The translations under genes and the position numbers were made by a program. This document shows, piece after piece, positions 17,725 through 20,806 of a DNA stretch of 20,806 nt. Positions within the stretch are counted from its first letter, which is position 1. Every line of letters starts with the position of its first letter. The stretch spans positions 1-20,806 of the forward strand of contig LBRC01000007.1 in assembly GCA_000991205.1 (NCBI GenBank). The letters run 5' to 3'. The notes below the pieces were generated by a model, which was not told the DNA's origin, did not search any database, and saw only the letters and a program-made list of their open reading frames with translations. The DNA is from Parcubacteria group bacterium GW2011_GWA2_36_10. GTDB lineage: Bacteria; Patescibacteriota; Patescibacteriia; UBA1558; GWA2-36-10.

Positions 17725-17746
17725 GATCCCCGCGGACGCGGGGATC
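17725..17746. repeat. GC-rich hairpin between rpsU and yqeY
   Basis: GATCCCCGCG and CGCGGGGATC form a perfect 10-bp inverted repeat around a 2-base centre. There is no T-run on either side, so it is not an obvious terminator. It may mark an RNA processing or stability point between the two genes. It shares its core with the hairpins at 18146 and 18693. Confidence 0.85.
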
Positions 17747-17763
17747 TGATAATAATGCCTTAA

Positions 17764-18006
17764 TTATTTACCGTAACGTTTGGTGAGAAAATCGTCTAAT
17801 TTGCCAATGCGTTTCAAATATTCTACTTTGCCTGACATGTCTAAACGACGTAAAGCACTTTCTTTTTGCTTACGTTTTGAGCTATCTTTGCTATAAAAAC
17901 GAACCTTTTTAGCTTGTAAAATCTTACCACTTTGAATAGTTTTTTTGGTAAAACGACGAACCATGTTTTCAAAAGATTCATTATCTTTGCGTTTGACTTC
18001 CAACAC
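17764..18006 (-). CDS. rpsU: Small ribosomal subunit protein bS21
   Basis: 80 aa from GTG 18006. The family pattern is clear: LEVKRKDNESFENMVRRFTK (2-21), a basic middle and SSKRKQKESALRR. A C-terminal extension of about 25 residues (from LDMSGKVEYLKRIG) goes beyond the 71-aa E. coli protein. GTG 18006 is chosen because GAGGTG lies seven bases upstream, one of the few good Shine-Dalgarno sequences in this window; GTG 18021 and TTG 18003 are alternatives. bS21 sits near the anti-Shine-Dalgarno end of 16S rRNA and assists initiation. The leader holds a predicted hairpin followed by a T-run, and a promoter with a dyad lies upstream. Confidence 0.93.
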   Translation of the reverse strand: MLEVKRKDNESFENMVRRFTKKTIQSGKILQAKKVRFYSKDSSKRKQKESALRRLDMSGKVEYLKRIGKLDDFLTKRYGK

Positions 18007-18041
18007 TTGGATGCACCTCACTTTCTAAATTTTTTAAAAAG

Positions 18042-18068
18042 GAATATAGGCAATTTCTTTCCATATTC
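18042..18068 (-). promoter_or_regulatory. Leader hairpin before rpsU (possible attenuator)
   Basis: On the minus strand GAATATGG and CCTATATTC pair over a 10-base loop with one bulged A, and the right arm is followed by CTTTTT. This is terminator-like in form but AT-rich and weak. It lies between the predicted promoter and the rpsU ribosome-binding site, where it could tune expression. Confidence 0.4.
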
Positions 18069-18073
18069 TTACC

Positions 18074-18105
18074 ATTATAATGACAAATTTTTTGACAAAA
18101 GTCAA
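18074..18105 (-). promoter_or_regulatory. Predicted promoter of rpsU-yqeY with overlapping dyad
   Basis: TTGACT (18100-18105) is followed 17 bases later by CATTAT (18077-18082) preceded by TG one base upstream, an extended -10 arrangement; a perfect TATAAT at 18074-18079 overlaps it with a 20-base spacing. The palindrome TTGAC-AAAA-GTCAA (18092-18105) covers the -35 box and could be an operator. Which -10 box is used cannot be told from sequence. Confidence 0.55.
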
Positions 18106-18145
18106 GGTCACTTTTTTGTGGATAACCCCCTCTTTAATCTCCCCC

Positions 18146-18165
18146 TTCCCCGCTTTCGCGGGGAA
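18146..18165. repeat. GC-rich hairpin downstream of the 66-aa unit
   Basis: TTCCCCGC and GCGGGGAA form a perfect 8-bp inverted repeat around TTTC. It lies between the terminator of the 66-aa gene and the rpsU promoter and belongs to the same family as the hairpins at 17725 and 18693. Confidence 0.85.
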
Positions 18166-18181
18166 TTAAAAATGACTAAAA

Positions 18182-18239
18182 TAAAAAAAGGAGGCCTCGT
18201 CTCTTTCCACTCGAGTGCGAGTGAATTAAGACGAGACCT
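18182..18239 (-). terminator. Strong two-stem intrinsic terminator of the 66-aa gene
   Basis: On the minus strand AGGTCTCGTCT (18229-18239) pairs with AGACGAGGCCT (18192-18202), 11 bp with one G-U pair. Inside it sits a second stem, CACTC/GAGTG, and the right arm is followed by CCTTTTTTT. This is a well-formed Rho-independent terminator for the minus strand. Confidence 0.9.
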
Positions 18240-18282
18240 GCCGTAGTCGAGATTTACTTGCTATACAGTGAACGGTCAGCAA

Positions 18283-18483
18283 TTAACCGCGAGCAGTCAC
18301 CTCATAGATTCTTTTGGTAAAAACACTAACTAGTTCATGTCCAAGGTCAGATTGTCCAAGTACTTGCTGAACCACAGTCGCTAGATGCGAACCACGACAT
18401 CTGTTCAGTTGAGCACGGAAAATGGCGACAGCCTCATCGATCTGATCATCGGTCATGGTGGGTGGTGACGCGTTGGAAGACAT
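18283..18483 (-). CDS. Unrecognised 66-aa protein
   Basis: 66 aa from ATG 18483, chosen because AAAGGA lies seven bases upstream; the frame is open to 18531. The sequence starts MSSNASPPTMTDDQIDEAVA and appears mostly helical, with no membrane segment, no signal peptide and one Cys. I do not recognise the family. It has a consensus promoter (18611-18639), a structured leader of about 120 bases and a strong terminator, so it is an independent transcription unit between hicA and rpsU. Its codons use clearly more G and C than neighbouring genes, which points to transfer or to unusual expression. A secondary possibility is that the RNA itself is the functional product; the regular ORF with a good ribosome-binding site argues for a protein. 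Confidence 0.65.
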   Translation of the reverse strand: MSSNASPPTMTDDQIDEAVAIFRAQLNRCRGSHLATVVQQVLGQSDLGHELVSVFTKRIYEVTARG

Positions 18484-18514
18484 GGAGCCATCCTTTCCTT
18501 TTTTACTGATTTCC

Positions 18515-18574
18515 ATATAGCCACAGTGCACAAGTTAGGATGTTTAAATTCTAAATTAAACGCTGAGGCTATAT
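18515..18574 (-). promoter_or_regulatory. Structured leader of the 66-aa gene
   Basis: ATATAGCC (18567-18574, minus strand) can pair with GGCTATAT (18515-18522), an exact 8-bp match 44 bases apart, enclosing a second inverted repeat GTTTAA/TTAAAC (18542-18561). The ribosome-binding site starts shortly after the closing arm. It does not match a riboswitch class I can name. Confidence 0.5.
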
Positions 18575-18610
18575 TTACAAGTAAAATATCAATGAACCAA
18601 TTAATATGGA

Positions 18611-18639
18611 AATATATTACATATTAACCATTCTGTCAA
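18611..18639 (-). promoter_or_regulatory. Consensus sigma-70 promoter of the 66-aa gene
   Basis: TTGACA (18634-18639) and TATATT (18611-18616) on the minus strand are spaced by 17 bases: a perfect -35 box and a five-of-six -10 box. The predicted start near 18604 gives a leader of about 120 bases before ATG 18483. It begins directly after the hicA terminator. Confidence 0.8.
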
Positions 18640-18649
18640 TGGCAATTTA

Positions 18650-18677
18650 AAAACCAACCTGCGAGGTTGATTTTTTA
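18650..18677. terminator. Bidirectional intrinsic terminator after hicA
   Basis: CAACCT (18655-18660) and AGGTTG (18664-18669) form a stem over GCG, with A-rich sequence on one side and T6 on the other, so a T-run follows the stem on both strands (GTTTTT on the minus strand). It ends the hicB-hicA transcript. Confidence 0.75.
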
Positions 18678-18692
18678 GCTAAGATTAGAACT

Positions 18693-18715
18693 AAACTCCC
18701 GCGAAGCGGGGGTTT
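18693..18715. repeat. GC-rich hairpin downstream of hicA
   Basis: AAACTCCCGC and GCGGGGGTTT pair over GAA, ten pairs including one T-G mismatch/wobble. It is the third member of the hairpin family and lies between the hicA stop and the terminator. Confidence 0.8.
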
Positions 18716-18732
18716 ATTAAAACTCTTCAAAA

Positions 18733-18987
18733 TTATTTAAACTCATTATCAAATTCTTCTTCTGTACAAATATTATCTTTCACTAAAGCTTCTTTTAAAT
18801 CTTTAACTATAAATTTACTAACTATTCTCTGCTTAAAAGGTATAGGAAATGGTCTAGACCAAAATGGATATTTAACTAAATAATTATGCCGCCCACCTTG
18901 GACTAATTGTAAATCTTTATTATGACTTACTAGACGTTTAATAAAATTTAACAACTTTTTAATTTTGACATTTGCATATTCACCCAT
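18733..18987 (-). CDS. hicA: HicA-like mRNA interferase toxin
   Basis: 84 aa, the normal size of HicA toxins, which have a double-stranded-RNA-binding-like fold and cut mRNA. The N-terminal helix (8-20) is followed by the key GGRHNYLV segment with the presumed catalytic His (H34), then a beta region RPFPIPFK (45-52) and the C-terminal helix ending in TEEEFDNEF. Typical HicA has a G-S-H core; here it is G-G-R-H, so the call is by pattern, not by a full match. It lies 13 bases after the HicB-like gene, antitoxin first, which is one of the two known orders. A terminator follows. An alternative is an inactive or repurposed HicA-fold protein. Confidence 0.65.
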   Translation of the reverse strand: MGEYANVKIKKLLNFIKRLVSHNKDLQLVQGGRHNYLVKYPFWSRPFPIPFKQRIVSKFIVKDLKEALVKDNICTEEEFDNEFK

Positions 18988-19000
18988 AACAGTAATATCT

Positions 19001-19378
19001 CTAAGCCATCACTGGTTTTCTTTGTTCTGCTAATAAAAAATTTGTATTTGATCTTTCTTTAATAGCTACATTATTCAAAGCTTTGTATTCATCTGCATTT
19101 GGAATAAATTTTTTAATCGCTAAAATATCAAAATATTCTTTCGGTATATCGTGTATGGCTAATAAAGCATCATTGACTGTGTCAATAAATTCATCAGCTG
19201 ATCTGCCTTGAGTAGTAAACTTTTCTTTACCAAACATCACAGTGCCTACAATAAATTTACCCTCTCTAATCCAACTAACCTGAATGGCTTCTGGTAATCT
19301 ATCAAAATAAGCCAATAGCTCCTCTCTATTAAGCTTTGGCCTGAATAATTTAGTAAAATTCTGAAACAAAAATTGCAT
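19001..19378 (-). CDS. hicB: HicB-like antitoxin
   Basis: 125 aa from ATG 19378; the open frame starts earlier (19420) but that part is a hydrophobic run overlapping the promoter, so the internal ATG is preferred. The segment VSWIREGKFIVGTVMFGKEKFTTQGRS (first half) and SADEFIDTVNDALLAI read like the partial RNase H fold of HicB: strand, EGK turn, then a TQG step and an amphipathic helix. The C-terminal part after about 95 is not a clear helix-turn-helix or ribbon-helix-helix domain. It would neutralise the downstream HicA-like protein by binding it. Support is context plus a loose pattern, so the family call is moderate. Confidence 0.5.
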   Translation of the reverse strand: MQFLFQNFTKLFRPKLNREELLAYFDRLPEAIQVSWIREGKFIVGTVMFGKEKFTTQGRSADEFIDTVNDALLAIHDIPKEYFDILAIKKFIPNADEYKALNNVAIKERSNTNFLLAEQRKPVMA

Positions 19379-19391
19379 ATTATATATTATG

Positions 19392-19420
19392 ATAATAATA
19401 CAAACCACAATAAAAATCAA
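19392..19420 (-). promoter_or_regulatory. Predicted promoter of hicB-hicA
   Basis: TTGATT (19415-19420) and TATTAT (19392-19397) on the minus strand are spaced by 17 bases. The predicted start near 19385 leaves about seven bases before ATG 19378, so the transcript would be almost leaderless. It lies right after the hisS stop codon. Confidence 0.6.
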
Positions 19421-19430
19421 TAGCCACCAA

Positions 19431-20642
19431 TTATTTACTCTTTTTCAAGACTTTAGCGATCAAATGATGCTCTAGCCTTTTTTGCACCTCTTTGACAGCT
19501 TTTTTAATATCCACTACTTCTTGCACACCATTTTCCATATCACGAATCAAGACCGTACCGTCAACGATTTCTTTTTGACCCAAGATCAAAGCAAAACGCG
19601 CGCCTTTTTTATCAGCTGACTCTAGCTGACCTTTTAGACCTGTTTTAGCTAAATCTTCAGAGACCGAAACATTTTCTTTTCTTAACTCTAATAATAAATG
19701 TAAAGCTTTTTTTCTCGCTTCTGGACCTAAGGTCGCTACATAGACATCTGGACGCCAGTTTTCTGGTAAAGGCGCTTTGACGTCTTTCATTTTATTAATA
19801 ATACGTTCCACACCACAAGCAAAACCAATCGCTGGTGTTTGTCGACCGCCCATCAAATAAACTAAATCATCATAACGTCCACCACCACCTAAAGCATTTA
19901 GTTTACCTTCCTCACTAGTTTCCACTATTTCCCAAGCCGTTCTAGTATAATAGTCCAAACCTCTGACAATTTTGGAGTTTAAATTGTATTTAACATCTAA
20001 CTCATCTAAATACTCTAAAACAGAGGTGAAGTGTTTATTACACTCATCACAAAGATGGTCAACGGTCTGTGGCGCGTCTTTGGCTAAATCTTGGCATTTT
20101 TTTACACAATTATCATCACCAATACTATTAACTTGCACCTCAACATTAAGACCGAGCTCTTGTAAAATAAAATAAGACAAGCTAATCATTTGAGCGTCAA
20201 CGATGGGATCATTTTCTCCTAATACTTCAAAACCAAATTGCCAAAATTGACGATAACGACCGGCCTGTGGTTTGTCATGACGAAATTGAGGTGCAAAATA
20301 AAATAATTTTACTGGCTGTGGTAAATTGAGCATGCCGTGCTCAATATAAGCCCTGACTACGCCAGCGGTATTTTCTGGACGTAAAGATAATTTTTCTCCG
20401 CCCTGATCGACAAAAGAATACATTTCTTTAGAGACAGCGTCAGTTTCTTCACCAACCGCCCGTTTAAATAAAGCGGTAGCTTCGACAACTGGTGTATCAA
20501 TATATTGGAAGCCATAATCGCGAGCAGCAGCACTGACTTTATTTCTAATTAATTCCCAATAAACTTGTTCATTGGGCAAAATATCTTTCATGCCCTTAAC
20601 GAGCTTAATGACACTTTTGCTTGCTTTTTTCACTTTTGGCAT
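19431..20642 (-). CDS. hisS: Histidyl-tRNA synthetase
   Basis: 403 aa, a class II synthetase that charges tRNA-His. Motif 1 lies around 44-60; motif 2 is FYFAPQFRHDKPQAGRYRQF (114-133) with the ATP-binding Arg; the HisRS-specific blocks are RGLDYYTRTAWEI (227-239) and LGGGGRYDDL (251-260); motif 3 is IGFACGVERI (272-281). The anticodon-binding domain fills about 297-400. Between NSIGD (172-176) and KDAP (188-191) the usual insertion segment is about 38 residues shorter than in E. coli HisRS, while the Cys residues and the following LCDECNKHF remain. The deletion is in frame and the active site is intact, so it should work. It lies 11 bases after the signal peptidase stop. Confidence 0.97.
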   Translation of the reverse strand: MPKVKKASKSVIKLVKGMKDILPNEQVYWELIRNKVSAAARDYGFQYIDTPVVEATALFKRAVGEETDAVSKEMYSFVDQGGEKLSLRPENTAGVVRAYIEHGMLNLPQPVKLFYFAPQFRHDKPQAGRYRQFWQFGFEVLGENDPIVDAQMISLSYFILQELGLNVEVQVNSIGDDNCVKKCQDLAKDAPQTVDHLCDECNKHFTSVLEYLDELDVKYNLNSKIVRGLDYYTRTAWEIVETSEEGKLNALGGGGRYDDLVYLMGGRQTPAIGFACGVERIINKMKDVKAPLPENWRPDVYVATLGPEARKKALHLLLELRKENVSVSEDLAKTGLKGQLESADKKGARFALILGQKEIVDGTVLIRDMENGVQEVVDIKKAVKEVQKRLEHHLIAKVLKKSK

Positions 20643-20653
20643 AATATTTTTAA

Positions 20654-20806
20654 TTATTTATATTCGGGTAAATTAAAAGTCGAAATTCTATCTACTGGCC
20701 AACCACGAAACCATACTCGGCCAATGATTAATTTTTTTGGTAAAGCTTGAAAAACACGGGAATCTCGACTAACTGGACGATTGTCCCCCAAAACAAAATA
20801 TTCATC
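20654..20806 (-). CDS. lepB: Signal peptidase I, C-terminal part
   Basis: The last 50 residues of a gene entering from the right edge, in frame from base 20806 to TAA 20654-20656. The segment GDNRPVSRDSR is the conserved box E of type I signal peptidases, which helps shape the Ser/Lys active site; the catalytic Ser and Lys lie outside the window. It ends with GRVWFRGWPVDRISTFNLPEYK, the usual C-terminal strand. The enzyme removes signal peptides at the membrane and would process the two pilin-headed proteins encoded downstream. It is followed closely by hisS. Confidence 0.93.
   Translation of the reverse strand, partial: DEYFVLGDNRPVSRDSRVFQALPKKLIIGRVWFRGWPVDRISTFNLPEYK

Noticed and set aside
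17725..17746. Terminator between rpsU and yqeY
   Set aside because: The hairpin is perfect but no T-run follows on either strand, so I list it as a repeat only.
18117..18125. Replication origin at the DnaA box
   Set aside because: Only one box was found and there is no dnaA, dnaN or box cluster nearby.
18483..18732. tRNA or known structured RNA gene in the gap between hicA and the 66-aa gene
   Set aside because: I found no cloverleaf, T-loop sequence or CCA end; the gap is explained by hairpins, a terminator, a promoter and a leader.
1..20806. Alternative genetic code with UGA as glycine
   Set aside because: Conserved genes such as ftsZ, ftsA, hisS and ybeY read full length with UGA treated as stop and use GGN for glycine normally.

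Overview
The window looks like a piece of a small, AT-rich Candidatus Patescibacteria (CPR) genome, probably of the Parcubacteria side. The pointers are the giant surface proteins with a VirB2/TrbC-like pilin head, membrane proteins with TSP3-type Asp-rich repeats, mostly weak or absent Shine-Dalgarno sequences, tightly packed genes, and a lone ftsA-ftsZ-nrdR block. Full-length proteins read through with UGA as stop, so the standard bacterial code applies rather than the UGA-glycine code of Gracilibacteria/SR1. Every credible gene is on the minus strand, so the text below follows transcription from high to low coordinates.

Right end (20.8 to 18.7 kb): the C-terminus of a signal peptidase I, then a complete histidyl-tRNA synthetase that lacks part of its insertion domain, then a HicB/HicA-like antitoxin-toxin pair with its own near-leaderless promoter and a terminator.

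Middle right (18.7 to 17.25 kb): a self-contained unit made of a consensus promoter, a structured leader, a 66-codon unrecognised gene with more G+C than its surroundings, and a strong two-stem terminator. It is followed by rpsU (bS21) and a yqeY-like gene. Three GC-rich hairpins with a shared core (CCCGC/GCGGG) lie in this stretch and I saw none elsewhere in the window.

Centre (17.25 to 7 kb): a surface gene cluster. Two adjacent proteins of 529 and 2268 aa share the same secreted two-helix pilin-like head and then carry different extracellular Ig-like, TIG, Big, FnIII, pseudopilin-like and Cys-rich modules. Two single-pass membrane proteins with Asp-rich calcium-type repeats follow with almost no spacing and run into ybeY and an undecaprenol/diacylglycerol kinase gene.

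Left (6.2 to 3.2 kb): ftsA, ftsZ and nrdR behind a near-consensus promoter (TTGGCA, 17 bp, TATAAT). FtsA anchors the FtsZ ring and NrdR controls deoxyribonucleotide supply, so division and DNA precursor control sit in one unit.

Far left (3.2 to 0 kb): a large cytosolic transglutaminase-like plus von Willebrand A (vWA) protein whose reading frame is broken in a T6 run just before the catalytic cysteine, followed by an unrecognised protein that runs off the window. The broken transglutaminase-vWA gene and its unknown partner, the pilin-headed giant, and the autonomous 66-aa unit are the least ordinary parts of the window.
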